DNA from: Meandrina meandrites
Lineage: Eukaryota > Cnidaria > Anthozoa > Scleractinia > Meandrinidae
Length of the DNA stretch: 64,000 bases
NCBI GenBank assembly: GCA_963693305.1
Contig: OY855906.1
Span: forward strand, 31,772,991-31,836,990
Direction of reading: 5' to 3'
The number at the start of each line of letters is the position of its first letter. Within the stretch, counting starts at the first letter, position 1. This document shows positions 35,490 through 48,319 of this stretch, piece by piece. Made by a program: the position numbers and the translations under genes. The notes under the pieces are model-generated. The model ran no database searches. It was not told where the DNA came from and was given only the letters and a program-made list of their open reading frames with translations.

Positions 35490-36925
35490 CTGGTCACGTG
35501 ACTTGCCAAATATGGCCGTGACTTAGAACCCTTGGAGGAATCTTCAATGGAACAAACTTGTGCAGAAACCGTATCCAAACTATGGCAGTTAGAAACGCTA
35601 TAGTGGCTAGGGCGCTGGACCCTCAAACCTGCCACTGGATGGATTTGTGTTCGGTGGTGTTAAATTCAACTCCTCCACGCTTTCTAAATAGCCAACTGGT
35701 CAGCATCCTGCCAGCTGGGATTTTTAACAAGTTTCTGTCCCATTTACAATATTTATTATTTATTTACAGCGTCTTCAATTACCACAGCAGTGCTTAATAC
35801 TTTGACGCTTAAAATGATTTATTTTTATTTTTTATTTATGAGAAATGCGAATATCGGATTCACAGCCTATCGTTAAAGATCTTTTTTTTTATTTTTCGTC
35901 GTAAATAATATGATAAAATGTTAAACAATCAAGAAATGAAAAAAAAGTTCTTGAACTTGAGACTTGCAGAGTTTAATTTTACACAGATAAAAAAGGTAAA
36001 AAATTAAAACAAACGTATCTTAAATCTTAAACTGATCGTATATTGCATGAGATGTTTTTCTTTGAATTTAACTTTACCTATTAATTGAGAAAATTAAGAA
36101 TTATTTAACGAGCGCGCGTTCAATATTGAACAATTAAATCACGAGCGTGCATTGGATGCGAAATACAAGATGGTGGATGGCTAATTGATGAAGCGGCGCT
36201 TTAACGAAGCGGTCATCTTCATCTTATATTAACGTTATGAACCGCAAGTACAATAATAAACGTTTTAAATTTAATATTGTACGAAACCCCAAAAAATGAA
36301 TAAAAATTGATTATTTAAGTTTCACTTAAAACATACACTAGCCAACTTAACGTGACAAATGCTCATTTGACGATGAAAAAGCTAAGACAAACGGATTTTG
36401 TACTAACAGTGAGTGCGATGGCGATGGTAAGTTGAAATAATATAACATTATCGAGTTCACCTTGAAAATTACAGATGGTCCTTCTGGCTGAGTTTTTAAA
36501 ACCTCAGTTCTCCAGCAGACTATACGTATTTACAGTCGAGCGAAAACATGTCCACTACATAGTCCAAATGAAATATTAGTCAAATATTATTCTTCGGTTG
36601 TGGAAGATGTTATATCAATAAATTACCGTGTAACATACCCCCTCTTTATTCCAATAATCAGTTTTTGTTATTCACAAACACCCCTTTTCGTTTGACTACA
36701 AGAAAGTGTTGTTCTTTCTCTTCAGCAAGCTTCGAAGTAAACGTTTTGAGAGATCACTTTCCGCCATCTTTAGGAGACAGTTGACCAGTGATACTTTTGA
36801 AGTAATTCTACCCTTCTGTATCTAACACTTCTATTGAACTATTGGTTTTATACTTAGTTTTTCAAACTGCCATGGATATATCACTCGAAGTGACAGTTGG
36901 GGGTTACTGCGATTCAGTCGATCCC
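35490..36925. other. Gene-free stretch
   Basis: No exon or complete element is supported. The area is strongly AT-rich around 35820-36350. Confidence 0.35.
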
Positions 36926-36932
36926 AATTTAA

Positions 36933-37150
36933 GGACGTTTCCGCTAATTGTTTTCGCGCATCCTTATTGCGCACGTAATTTATGTCGCAATGTCACGCCA
37001 CGTCATACATCGAGCGCGCGCGCTGGGAAAACTTTTCAAACAAATATAGGGCTGGTAGCCGTTGCGTTAACTTCACTTGTAGTTTACTCACTCAAATGGT
37101 CGTTGACCCCGAATTTTTTTTTTGATAGGCAGCTTTGTTTTGCGATTCAA
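36933..37150. mobile_element. TTAA-flanked element, family copy 2 (left part only)
   Basis: TTAA|GGACGTTTCCGCTAATTG, 'gcgcacgtaatt', 'cacgccacgtcat', 'gtagccgttgcgttaac' and 'tcgttgacccc' match copies 1 and 3. After about 37110 the sequence departs from them and no right end is found. The 156-codon frame at 36842-37312 runs across it and is not credible as a gene. Confidence 0.65.
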
Positions 37151-37630
37151 AAAGTCAATGTAGGAAGTTTACAAATTTCTTATTTCTCTGCCCACGCGGC
37201 ATCGAACCTTGCCATTTTTTTCGAATCTTTTAACTTCCAGGCGAGTGCAAATGTTATCACTCTACGATTAGATATTCTTAAGGAACATCATCAGTTGAAT
37301 CAATTTGCTTAATAGATACCCTTAAACAATATTTAGACAAGAAAATTGTATCACATGGATTTACGCTTCAGGAACACGAGTTAACTCCGGCACCTATGAC
37401 TTACTTTGCTTCTCAAATCAGACTTCAATCTTTAACTTTGATTGTGAAGGCGGCAAAGATACAGTATTTCGGGCGCCATACATTCATTAACACTGTCCTG
37501 TTTGTTTGATGGTTTGATGGACACTTTGGTTAGCAGCTGTTCTGTAAGTAATCAGATGATGCATAGATCCTCAATACAGATAAAGATAGACCTCCTGTTA
37601 ATGCTAGGATGTTCATTAACCAATAGCAGC
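37151..37630. other. No gene seen
   Basis: Nothing supportable between the truncated element and the next MITE. Confidence 0.3.
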
Positions 37631-37633
37631 AGG

Positions 37634-38065
37634 GCCCGGGGGGGGTACTTGACAGAATCTCGGGTAGGGAGGTGCGGCCCGGCCGCCCAAACCCTGACCC
37701 TGTTTAAGACACGAATCTCTGATTTTCCTACCCTGTTTAAGACAGAATACCAGTTTTTGATACCCTGTCTAAGACATTTGTTGTAGCATAACCAATCGGG
37801 AATTAGGCTTGGTATCAATACCGAAGTCAATGGAAGTCAACACTAAGGAAGAACTTGTAAAAATTAAGCTTGTGGCTAAGTTTCTATAAAATAAACATAT
37901 TTGCTTATCCTGTTTAAGGCGTTGGTCCATGTAAAGATACCCCGTTTAAGACAAAAAGGGGCGAAATAGATACCCCGTTCAAGACAAACATCCTGAAAAC
38001 CATACCCTGTCGGGCCGCACGTCCCCGTTAAGCCCTTATAAGGGAGTGCCCCCCCCCCCCCGGGC
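37634..38065. mobile_element. MITE-like element with GC-rich ends and repeated CCTGTTTAAGAC
   Basis: The ends GCCCGGGGGGGGTACT and, inverted, GCCCGGGGGG...CACT are near-matching. The interior carries about six same-strand copies of a motif like ACCCTGTTTAAGACA (near 37698, 37730, 37762, 37909, 37943, 37974), each with small changes. Confidence 0.65.
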
Positions 38066-38104
38066 AGCAGGGGACTAAGATTACAATCTTTGTGAAGCCC
38101 GGGA

Positions 38105-39660
38105 GCCATAATCGAAACAAAATCACTCTGTAAGTACACTTTTTATGATAGTTTTACAGATAAGTTTGTCAGAGTAGAAAGAGGTGTGTGTGAGGAGAAA
38201 ACCGAAAAAACAAAATCAGCGAAAGAAATGTAAAATGGACTACTTTTTGCGAAATAATAATAATAACAATATTACACACAACAACAAAAATACATTTTGG
38301 GATATCCACAATTGTTAGACCATAGTATATTTGGTGGCGAGAATAGCGAACAGATTAGAATCTTTATGCGATCAAGTCCCTTTTCGCATAAATATACGAC
38401 GATACCGTCCTCGTTAGAATTTGTGTTTTCTAGTAAAAATGCGGTCTTCGCTTCGTTTCGAATCTCTTCACAATCTTTTAAGCAACGTCGTATTTCAGCT
38501 CAAATAAGTTGCTAAATATTTATTTTCTTAACAACCGGGTTTAAATGTAAACTAATGAAAGATACTTAAATTATAAAACGTTGAAACGAAAGTAAGATTA
38601 AAAGCAAAAAATATTATTTAATTATTCACCAACGTCTTCTATGCCGCGGTTTTGGGGTTGATTACATTACAGATAAGAACTGATTGCGGAAGGAATTCAA
38701 TCGTAAGTCATGTCATATGGCTCGTTTAACAGGTACAAAGACCAAAGACAAAAAGCAAAATTTCTTATCAAAATTGATCTCACAGAAATCGACCTAAAAT
38801 TGAAAGAGTCTGAATATTTCAATTCAGTGTCACTTACCGCATCGAAGGGACGACGTCTTTGCTGAAAAGAATTGCTCGTTAAGCTTATTCAGCGTCATCA
38901 TAAGTGTTCAAAAGATCCTTTTCAGGTAAATAGGTATCGTAATCATATGATTTATTATGAGTAATTAAGCTCTTTATGTTGTTTTATAGTAGAGTCGTTC
39001 AATACTTGAGGATTTCGGAACATGTTAACGTTTCAGTTTGTGTGGATCACAACTCGTACGTTGACAACAGGGCACTTAATTCCTTTTCACTTCATAAAAC
39101 ATAGAAACTGATACCCATTAACCTTGCTAGTTCCGAAAAGCTCTTTTCGTTCTATGCAAAGTAAGGAGCAAAAGATCTTTCTAAATGTCATAGATTGGAG
39201 GGGTTAGTTGTTCGTTGATGGTGCTCAACTCCCATAGAATAGGCTACTCCCGGATTGGATGCTGTTCCATTAGAAGATACTCCGGGAATTTTATGAGGTT
39301 TCTCTGAAAACTTTCGAGTCACCATTATACTCTTAGTTCAAAAGAGGAATTGTGGACGTAAAGTATTTTAAAGACTCCCAACAAAATGGCCGTGGGCCTG
39401 CGGGTCCTTTGAACTAACAAGTTCCACCGCGTTCTTTGTATACAATTGTGTATTGTGTCAGTCAAGCCGAAAATCCAAAACATAAATTTCCTGGCGTCGC
39501 CCCTCTAAAATTTCATTCGTTCGACGGATAAAGTGCTATAAATTATTATATTATACAATCTAATTTATGTTGATTACTGAGATCCGCAGACCCATATCCG
39601 GGGTATGGTATAATTTGGCTCAGAGTTTTGCGAGGCTAAATATATCGACCGGGGAGCGCG
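38105..39660. other. Gene-free stretch
   Basis: No exon or element is supported. Confidence 0.35.
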
Positions 39661-39666
39661 ATTACA

Positions 39667-39684
39667 GGTCCCGGTTGTTCAAAG

Positions 39685-39721
<37 letters not shown>

Positions 39722-39814
39722 GCGGAAAGCGCAGTATGTTTTCTCAACACTTATCCACTGGATAGTGATTTATCCTGTGGATAGCGTTATCCACCTTTTG
39801 AACAACTGGGCCCT
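39667..39814. mobile_element. Palindromic MITE, 'GTTGTTCAAAG' family, copy 2 (complete)
   Basis: TIRs GGTCCCGGTTGTTCAAAGG and, inverted, GGGCCCAGTTGTTCAAAAGG. Between them is a near-perfect palindrome built from GGATAACGCTATCCACC and GGATAAATCACTATCC. This is the reference copy for the family in this window. Confidence 0.87.
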
Positions 39815-39819
39815 GATCT

Positions 39820-41390
39820 TTATTATGGTGAAATCTTCCTGCATATTCTTTCAAAATAGGTCTAATATAAGAGTGTTTTGTTAGAGGACCCAGAATACAA
39901 AATTGTGAAGAAGATTAAATATTGTTCGGATTGGTCTGCGAAAAAAAAAAAGAAAAAGCGCAAAGAAGGAACTGAGAAATTTAATGTATATTAATACGTA
40001 TTCTGTACATTTGCCTTCCTTTTAATGTTAAACGTTTTTTTTTTTACAAACATCGAGGCTGAGAAAGGGCACAATTTAAGAACATCCTAAAAAAGGTATG
40101 GCTTAAAATTTGGCTAAGAACGAATTTTATTATTTCCTATTTGTTGTGACTGACTAAATTAATCAAACTTGATTGAAATCCAACCTGGAACCAACATGTT
40201 CATCATCCATTATTGACGTGAAAAATATGCACATATCGGTTAAGGGTGAACTTACTGCAATGACACTGTTTATTTTTTAAAGAAGACAATTTAAGAGCAT
40301 TCTATGCTTAAATCTTCGAAAAATTAAGAACGTTCAGCCTCGACCGAAAACGAGACGTGATTATATAAAAAGAGTGTACATTAATTCTTGGTTATAGTTT
40401 TTATAAAGATATATCACCGGTTATTCAATATCTCCACGTATAATTTACCCAATGAGAAAAAATGACTGGTCACGGTTCCGGTTTCGTAGTCAAAATGCCG
40501 GCATATGAGGAAATAGACTTAGTGGTGATATTTTTTATTAAAATAAATGTGTGATAGTTGGACAACCGGCGTTCATTGACATTTTCCGGGTTATTTGTAT
40601 TTTAAATGGCTCTTTTGTAAGAGGCTGTAGTTGAAAGAAATCGGCTGCATGTTACAAGAAAAGAACATGAGTTAAGTATCAGCATATTTCGCATCAGGGA
40701 GCAAATCTTTTTTTGATTTAGGTCGTTTGTAACCATAGCAACTGTGACTAAGGACGTCCATATTCAGAAAACCGTTGAAGTATTTACATTGATTTGGCAT
40801 GTGACCAGACTGAAAGAAAAACAATCTTTTTTCAGAATCTTTTTTTTTGTCACTGCACCTTTGAATTTGTACTATGCGGACCACTGTTTTCTTCCCGCGT
40901 GTGATATGGCTTTTTCCAATGGAAATTATAATTAAATTACCCATGTTTTCCACGAAAATTAAAATAATAAAAGGTCTCCCTAATGTTTTGTCACCATGTC
41001 CGGTTAAATGATCTGTTTATCCCGGCTGTAAGAACAAAATGCAAATATTCTGAAAAGCTTAAAATGTATCTTAACTTAATGGGTTTTAAGATGGCAATGT
41101 CCCGGTAATGCAATTTCTGTTTTTATTTTCACCGACTGAACTTCGGATGCTTATAGATTATTATAGTTTTGAACAGGAGAAACGAAGATACGAAATGGCG
41201 GTAAGCTTAATATACCCTAGTACTTATAACTATAACTCATTTCCTGTATTATAGATGTTCACAAAATATATACTGCAATTGCACTCTTTTCATTTAATTT
41301 ATGTTCATATTCGTAGAGGCTATCCTGAAACGTTTTGTATTCTGAAGTGAATATTTAAGTCCTCGAAAGTCCAATTTCTGACGAAACACA
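39820..41390. other. Gene-free stretch
   Basis: No exon or complete element is supported. Overlapping opposite-strand frames at 40672-40953 and 40744-40935 lack known domains. Confidence 0.35.
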
Positions 41391-41396
41391 TGTATA

Positions 41397-41533
41397 CAGT
41401 GGCACCTTGCTACAGCTAAGCCACCAAGAGACTGGGAAAAAATATTTCATTATAACTGTAACTTCGCCTGGCCGGACTAAAGGAAATCTTTTGTTTAATA
41501 CCGGGGACTTCGTTATAAAGGTGTAGTCCGCTG
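41397..41533. mobile_element. Short pogo/Tigger-like MITE, TA target site
   Basis: It starts CAGTGGCACCTTGC and ends with the inverse of CAGCGGACTACACC, with TA on both outer sides (41395-41396, 41534-41535). The termini are only partly matched, so this is an older copy than the one at 15734. Confidence 0.6.
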
Positions 41534-41539
41534 TATTTT

Positions 41540-44500
41540 AAATCTCTTTAGTTCGAACGTTATTGAGGATAATTGTTTAGAATAGTTAAAACAAATAAAA
41601 AATTCGATGAAAGGCAATTCGTCAGCTCGTGTTTTTTTTATTGCACGTACGCGTAGTGAACCTTCAGGAAAGCCTTGCCATTTTTGTTTTCTCCTTTGAA
41701 GTGTGCCGAGTCATTTCTTTCTCAACCATAGTTAGGAAAAGTCAGCTGTTAACACATTGGCCCTTTGCTGCCGTAATCTTAGTAACAATAAACATGAGCA
41801 CACAATATGCAGTTAGTTTTAGTTTTTTCTCTGAGATCCTTATAACTACGTGTAGTATGCGTTATCAACCTTTTTTGTTTGCGATAAAATTTGATTGTTG
41901 TGGAATCGTCTTAGAAACGTTTGCGGAAGTTCCACACACGTACACAATTGAAACTTAAGAAAGTATGTCCCTGATACAAAAATCTACAAGATTTATTTCA
42001 TTAACTCGGAACCCTTGTTTATAAAGCTTGCAGCTGCCTGTCTGAACAATATACTTAACAATTATGGAAAATACATGTGTATTTAGCATAGCCCAAGTGC
42101 TAAAGATTCCCAGTTGTAATTATAATTGGTTTCGATTTTAATTTTAAGTCCCACTGTTTGCGTTTAGTTCTCAGCTTTTCCAAAGATATTAAAAATATCA
42201 GAAAGTTTATTTTGCAAAATAATGAGAAACAAATGGTACCTCAGAGGATCTGTTAAAAGCCAATATTTGAATACTTAAATCGTCGGATTTCTTGGAAACA
42301 GATTAATTGTAACCGCATTTGTTGGTGTTAGCTTTCACTCTGTGAGTGACCGACGTCGAAAACGGCACATGGAAATCTTTTAAGGGTAAGCAGACTGCCA
42401 CAAATAACGAAGGAAACAATCAGGTTGTATATTAACCGAAGTTTTCGAACATGCAAATCATCTAGCAATATTTTTTATGTTCAGCTGAACGTGTTGAGCG
42501 ACCAAGTCAGATACAAGTAGATTATTTGCGAAGAGGTCGATATCCCTGAATGGCAATCAAAACCGGGTCATCGTAATCAATAAAACACTGAAAGGCTGAA
42601 GGCTGGCCAAACGGTTAGGATTCAACTGTATTACCAATATTTCGTCCGGTACGGCTTGGTTTCTCCAGGTAATGAGTAACAGCTAAGGAAAAAAACTACG
42701 ATCAGCCTTTCGGTTTCCTTGTATTGTCCAATGGTTCTTTCTTAACACTGTTGTACTGGAGCTTGTGAAAGAAGTGTTTAAAGTATTAAGGAAATGACGA
42801 TAGAAGTCATCATGATCAACGTAGACCATCAAACGGGCTGTATGTCCCGAGCTTATTCCCAGGCTTATCTTAATCATGATATAAACATAATCCATTTGGA
42901 AGATTACTTTTCACATAAAATTTAAATCTTTTCTTGCTTTTTACCTGACTAACAATTATCAAGGTGAGCAATTTTGTAATTCGCAGAAAACCACTTATTG
43001 TGACACAGAGTTCGCATTGAAATAGGTGAAAAAGCACCACTCAGTGACTTCTTCGCAAAAGGTAGGAGAACATCGCGGACTTTAGAAAGTTTTCGTTAAA
43101 ACTAGTAGGTCGAAAAAAGCCATCACACCGCTATTTGCATAGTAAATTAATTACAAGATTCTGACAGTGATCAAAATCTAATTTCCTGAAGTTCAACGCG
43201 CGTGTTTTAACAAGGTTTCGCTGTTTTTGTGTCAATAGTCACTAAATTAGATACCATATAAACAATGTGTTTTGTCAACAGAAGCCGATAACTGGGAAGT
43301 TTATGTTTGCGTTTTGCTCAGTAGTGTTTTAGAGGTCTTTTATTCACTACATGTATCTAATGCAGGGAATTGCAACTCTTGATTTTCTTGGCTCGAAATG
43401 GCTCATTTGGTCAGATGCATGATAAGCTGTCATCAGTGGCTTATCATCAAATAACCATCTTACATTCCGAGGAGAGAGCACAAGCCAGATCTACAAGCAA
43501 CGTAAACAAGATGTAAATTTGAAATAGACGTGCACTGCACAAATAGCATGGCCTTATTTGATATCAAATTTTATTATATCTGTTGTGTTCCTGATGAACA
43601 ATAAGAATAGCTAATTTTACTCATTATAAGGGGAAAAGTTCTTTCGTTTGCCGAATTTGTCTTCGTGTAGTGCAAGGTTTATATTTAGCAATCGCTTATT
43701 TTTATATTGCCTCATAAAATTCCAAAGGCTGATTCATTCATTCTTTGATCTTTTCGTTGTGATCTGTTCATTAGCATTTTTTCCAAATTATATCCCAAGT
43801 TTTAAGGCTAATGCACAAAAATAGTTCAGAAATGTTATAGCGTGTTAGAGTGCATTTGTACCTTTACGGTGCGTCTAAACTTCTGTTTGGAGGAACAGAC
43901 TATAACGTAGACGTTTATCATGTACTAATCTTTAGAAGAGTTTTTAACTTATACCGCAATAAAAGGTGAAGAAAAGTCGACAATGATTTACTTTGAAAGT
44001 AACTAATTGGAATATTTCGAATCTATCGTCAGATGTTTGTACTATCGACAAATCAAAGAAAGATTAGTAGAAACATTTGCCCTTTATAGTGTTCACTGGT
44101 CTCAGTTTCACCTAAGAACGGAGTGTGCTTTTTTGCAATCTTTTTGATGTGTTGAGTACCACCACGAGGTAAAACAATCTACGGTAAGAATACCTTTTAT
44201 TAGCTATTAATCAGCACAGAGCAGTAATGAGAGTTTTGGTTGATGCTGTTTTTCTTCTGTTTATTTGTTTAGACGGGCGACTTATGTTTTCTTCTGTGCC
44301 GGAAAATGTCGAAGATGTTTCACTGCGGTGTGATAGTATAATTGCAAAAAAGCAATCAAGGCTAACTTTTATTGTTCGAATTATATCTACATAAATCTTT
44401 CAAGGCGCTGCTCTGCCGAAACAGCTGAAATACTCGCCTTGGCTACCATTCCTTTGTCAATAGACGGGGACGGTAATTTGACAGGGGTCACAGTCGAAGC

Positions 44501-45100
44501 GTAAAGTTGATATGACAGGAGGTAAGAAATGAGAAGGGAAGATGCTTTGGGCTAACTTCAGTTCTCACTCATGTTTTGAAATCTATGCTATTGATCTTTC
44601 TTTGATTTGTCGATGGTCCAATGTTTTGAAATGATAGAAAACCACAAGCGGCGTACTAAAACGCCGTTAAGGAGTTCAAAGAGCGAACAAAATTGGTCAG
44701 AATTGCCGGAAATATTTTGTTTTATTTTATCAGTGAGTAGTGCCAGTGCCTTCTATAAATTTCAGAAATCTACGTGTTCGTTTTGTATTAAACGAATATA
44801 TATTTCATTGTCATTTTAACTTCCAGAGCTACGCGAAGTAGTATTCCTGAGTATTACGCATTCCTCACATCACTTCTTTCCAAAAACATCACTTATCAAA
44901 TGGCTGTCATGATTGGTAGTTGCTGTGCGTCGTGTGTCGTTGTCCGTGTATCTTGTGTCACGGGTGTATATATTTGTTCCTAGCCCATTCTTTTTCTATT
45001 TGTAGGTTAACTTATTTTTTGTTTTGCATTGAAAAATATTCATAACCGTGAATAAAACGTCAGTGGACAAAACCATTTCCTACAAAGAAAGTTGGTCTAT
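41540..45100. other. Gene-free stretch
   Basis: No defensible exon. The 109-codon frame 41629-41958 has no recognisable domain. Ends in a T run and a 15-base G run (45118-45132). Confidence 0.35.
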
Positions 45101-45141
45101 TTTTTTTTTTTTTGGGTGGGGGGGGGGGGGGGTGGCTTATA

Positions 45142-45949
45142 TTTAACAATTATTCGCCGAAGGCGAAGTGATTATTGTTGAATAATCCCCGAGACGAATA
45201 ATTTTCACAGGTGAATATCAAAAACTGAAAAATAATAATAGAAAACACGAAAACAACAAACACAAGTGCTCGCTTGCATACGTGTAAACCAGTTTAATTC
45301 TTCGATTGAAATCGTAATTTTCACTCAGGTTTTAGCAATAAAACGGAACAAAACAAACACTACGAAAAAGATAGATACATCTGGTACCTTTGTTTAATCG
45401 TTGGTGACTTCTGAACAATTTTGTGAATCCTCTCGAAATTACTAGCTCCAGTGAGAAGAGAACTAAATAATGTTTTGCCAGTCGATCTGACTGAGTACAC
45501 GGCCGCGTGCAATCTCCAAAACCACCATGTTTACGATCAATTCGAATGCCTTGAAAACCATCTCTTGAAAATATTTCCGGTCCAAAAGCCTTGGTAGTTA
45601 ATTTGAAAAATTCCCAATATTTTAAATATCCAGGACTTGGAGTGATTTCTTTTAAATGAGAGAAATTTTCATTCAGCAAATGCCGCCATGTTCACTGGCC
45701 TGGATGGCAAACGTGGCATGGCTTAGTAGCCAAGCCTTGAGATGCTATATTCACCGCCTAGCGCGGTGAATATAGCGTCTTATTAAAAACTAGCAATGGT
45801 ATATTGCAATTCCTGAGTTTTGATTGGCTAACAGACAATGGTATATGAGCTCATATACCATTGACCACCAATTTCGTAGTCGATACGCGTCAACGAAAAC
45901 AGCTGGGAAGCTCAAATATTGCAATTCTTTTTGGGCGTTTTTAATAAAA

Positions 45950-45983
<34 letters not shown>

Positions 45984-46120
45984 CGTTATAGCCAACTCGG
46001 TGCTACGCGCCTCGTTGGCTATCTACCATCTCATATCCAACGCGCGCTCGTGGAATAATTGTTAAATAGTGCGAGCTTCTCGACCAATCAGAATTGAATT
46101 CACCTGTGGAAATTATACTA
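45142..46120. mobile_element. Hairpin-rich composite element with TTTAACAATTATTC ends
   Basis: TTTAACAATTATTC at 45142-45155 is mirrored at 46053-46066; just beyond each, TTTTCACAGGTGAAT-like sequence (about 45207 and, inverted, 46098) is also mirrored. Inside are a 33 bp hairpin (45744-45776, arms GCTATATTCACCGC), a perfect 26 bp palindrome centred on GAGCTC (45837-45862) and a 116 bp hairpin (45948-46063, with GGATATGAGAT arms). A CCAATCAGAATTG motif lies near the right end (46084). It may be several nested elements. Confidence 0.65.
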
Positions 46121-46150
46121 ATATTGATTATAATCATAAATACATTTTTC

Positions 46151-46222
46151 TTTCTGTTGACAGTTAAATTTGAATTTTTAAACTGGTCAACAGAAAGTTC
46201 AGTTGATTTTTAAATCAACTGA
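46151..46222. repeat. Two small adjacent hairpins
   Basis: CTTTCTGTTGAC...GTCAACAGAAAG (46150-46197) is followed by a perfect palindrome with arms TCAGTTGATTTT/AAATCAACTGA (46199-46222). Confidence 0.7.
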
Positions 46223-46628
46223 ATTGACGATCCTAGATACGAGACTCTCTCCTTTCACCGTAATATATTTGTTGTTGGAGTATCTGTTTTATTCTTTCAA
46301 GAGATTCCGTTTTCTTCAGCTTGAAGGCGGTCGAACACAGGAAATTGCTATATGCCTTGGAAAAACAAATCTGGCAGTATCAAACTTTTGACTGGTGTGA
46401 TCCGAGTGTCTCACTTGTTTGAAGGACTTTGTCATTTAACGTCTTGCAGTAGACATGACTTGAATTTGATTATCGAATTATATGAGGTATAGAACTTCTC
46501 TCCTTCTCAAATAGCTGAGCCTGAATGCTTTTATTTTCTATGATTTAAAAGAAAGAACCCTGTCTCCTTAAAATGGCATCGAAAATAGCTACCTTTTAGA
46601 TTAACTTGGAATGTTTTATTAGTAACAA

Positions 46629-47747
46629 CACAGGCAGACCACCCTATGTGTTCGTGGTTAATTATTATTTGTTGACATGAGACGAACAAAAGAAATATTG
46701 AAATCTATGAGGGTTACGAATAAAGCTCCGAAAATTACATATCTAAACTACATTTTGCTCTGAATATCTCAATAAAGTTAAATGAAATGCTAATCGACTA
46801 ATGTGTCGTGTTTTTTCGCCTGCGCGGGCCGTTTTAAGCGTTTTTTTACTAAATTACTTTCGGCCGAAGGCCGGTAAGAGAAGAAAGGGAGACAAGGCTT
46901 GCAAGTTGGCGGCCGCCAGCTACGACCTCCTCCACTTCAAACCAGAATTAACGCCAAACTACTGAAAATCTCACCTATCTGACGACGGCTTTCGATCGGT
47001 AAGATGTTGCTCTATCTCTTCGCCGAATTTGAGCTTTATCCCTCGCACATTTTTCGAGAAAATCCATGCTGAAATCATGCATACAGCTTTCTCAATATGA
47101 TCGGTGCCAAACTCAGCGACCAGAAGAATTCGAAGCATGGAGGCAGTTTCAAATTCACCAATCAACGGGTTGAGATTTTGAACCGTGGTGGACTGCCGCG
47201 GGATGCCAAGCGCTGATCGGTGAATTTGAAACGGCCTGCATGCTTCGAATTCCTTTGGTCGCCGAGTTTGGCACCGATCATATTGAGAAAACTGTATGCA
47301 TGATTTCAGCATGGATTTTCTCGAAAACTGTGCGAGGGATGAAGCTCAAATTCGGCGAAGAGATAGAGCAACATCTCACCGATCGACAACCGTCGTCAGA
47401 TAGGTGAGATTTTCAGTAGTTTGGCGTTAATTTCGGTTTGAAGTGGAGGAGGTCGCTGCTGGCGGCCGCCAACTTGCAAGCCTTGTCTCCCTTTCTTCTC
47501 TTACCGGACTTACCGAAAGTAAGTTAGTAAAAAAACGCTTAAAACGGCCCGCGCAGGCGAAAAAACACGACAAATGAGTCGATTAACATTTCATTTAACT
47601 TTATTGAGATATTCAGAGCGAAATGTAGTTTAGATATGTAATTTTCGGAGCTTTATTCGTAACTCTCATAGATTTCAATATTTCTTTTGTTCGTCTCATG
47701 TCAACAAATAATAATTAACCACGGACACATAGGGTGGTCTGCCTGTG
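46629..47747. mobile_element. 1.12 kb near-perfect foldback element with a 7-8 bp TSD
   Basis: Two arms of about 535 bp are inverted copies of each other around a loop of roughly 50 bases (about 47164-47212). The tips are CACAGGCAGACCACCC at both ends. The direct repeat GTAACAA flanks the element (46622-46628 and 47748-47754); counting one ambiguous base it is GTAACAAC, 8 bp, as hAT elements make. Arm landmarks: GCGCGGGCCGTTTTAAGCG, 'ggcggccgcca', 'gatagagcaacat'. The 113-codon frame inside (46971-47312) crosses the palindrome and is not a gene. Confidence 0.9.
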
Positions 47748-47759
47748 GTAACAACTACG

Positions 47760-48135
47760 TAAAAGTCAATGTGTTGACATTACCATAAAAAATAGATTGA
47801 ACGTTTTTGATTCACACGTGTTTTCTTCAGTGTTATTCTACAAATTTTTTCTATACAGTATGTAGAATTAAAATCTAGTGAACGCGATAGAGATATATAA
47901 TCTTTTCAGATTTTGGGTTCTTTTTAACTGCGTATTTACTATAGTTATTTCAATATTGAGTGTGATGTAAATTTGCCTCAACACTCGTAGAAATAACTGA
48001 GCCTCTGGAAGATACCTAAAGCAACGCCATTATTTACTAAGTTTACTGGCGTGCGTGGACTAAGTTCAAAATGCTTGGAAAATGCGCACATAACGGCGTA
48101 TCCACAAAGAGGCCTTTTATCCAGTTCATTTGGAA
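47760..48135. other. No gene seen
   Basis: AT-rich spacer between the foldback element and the SINE-like block. Confidence 0.3.
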
Positions 48136-48139
48136 CTTG

Positions 48140-48279
48140 GAAGTGTTCGTTTTTGTGTAGGGAGTAAAACGCGGAGATACTCTCACGAAGCAAGAACAAT
48201 AACGCACTTTGTCCGGGTTCGAAACCGAGATGAGAGGCTAGCGCTCTCACCACCGCGCCATCCCTGATTCTACCACGAT
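48140..48279 (-). mobile_element. tRNA-derived SINE head (minus strand)
   Basis: On the minus strand, GGGATGGCGCGGTGGTGAG followed by 'agcgctagcctctcat' and GGTTTCGAACCC give A-box- and B-box-like promoter parts at tRNA spacing, then an unrelated tail with 'gtgagagtatctccgcg'. There is no tRNA-like 3' acceptor stem, so I call it a SINE rather than a tRNA gene. It is of a different type from the copies at 7372 and 56602. Confidence 0.6.
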
Positions 48280-48319
48280 ATTTTTCTAGGGAGTCCAAAA
48301 TATACCCCATTGAACGCAA

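Noticed and set aside
36842..37312. 156-codon plus-strand frame
   Set aside because: It runs through a copy of the TTAA-flanked element and unrelated flanks; no known motif.
46971..47312. 113-codon minus-strand frame
   Set aside because: It crosses the centre of the foldback element, so its two halves are mirror products of the palindrome.
48140..48279. tRNA gene
   Set aside because: A- and B-box-like motifs are present, but I see no matching acceptor stem or 3' end, and a SINE-like tail follows.
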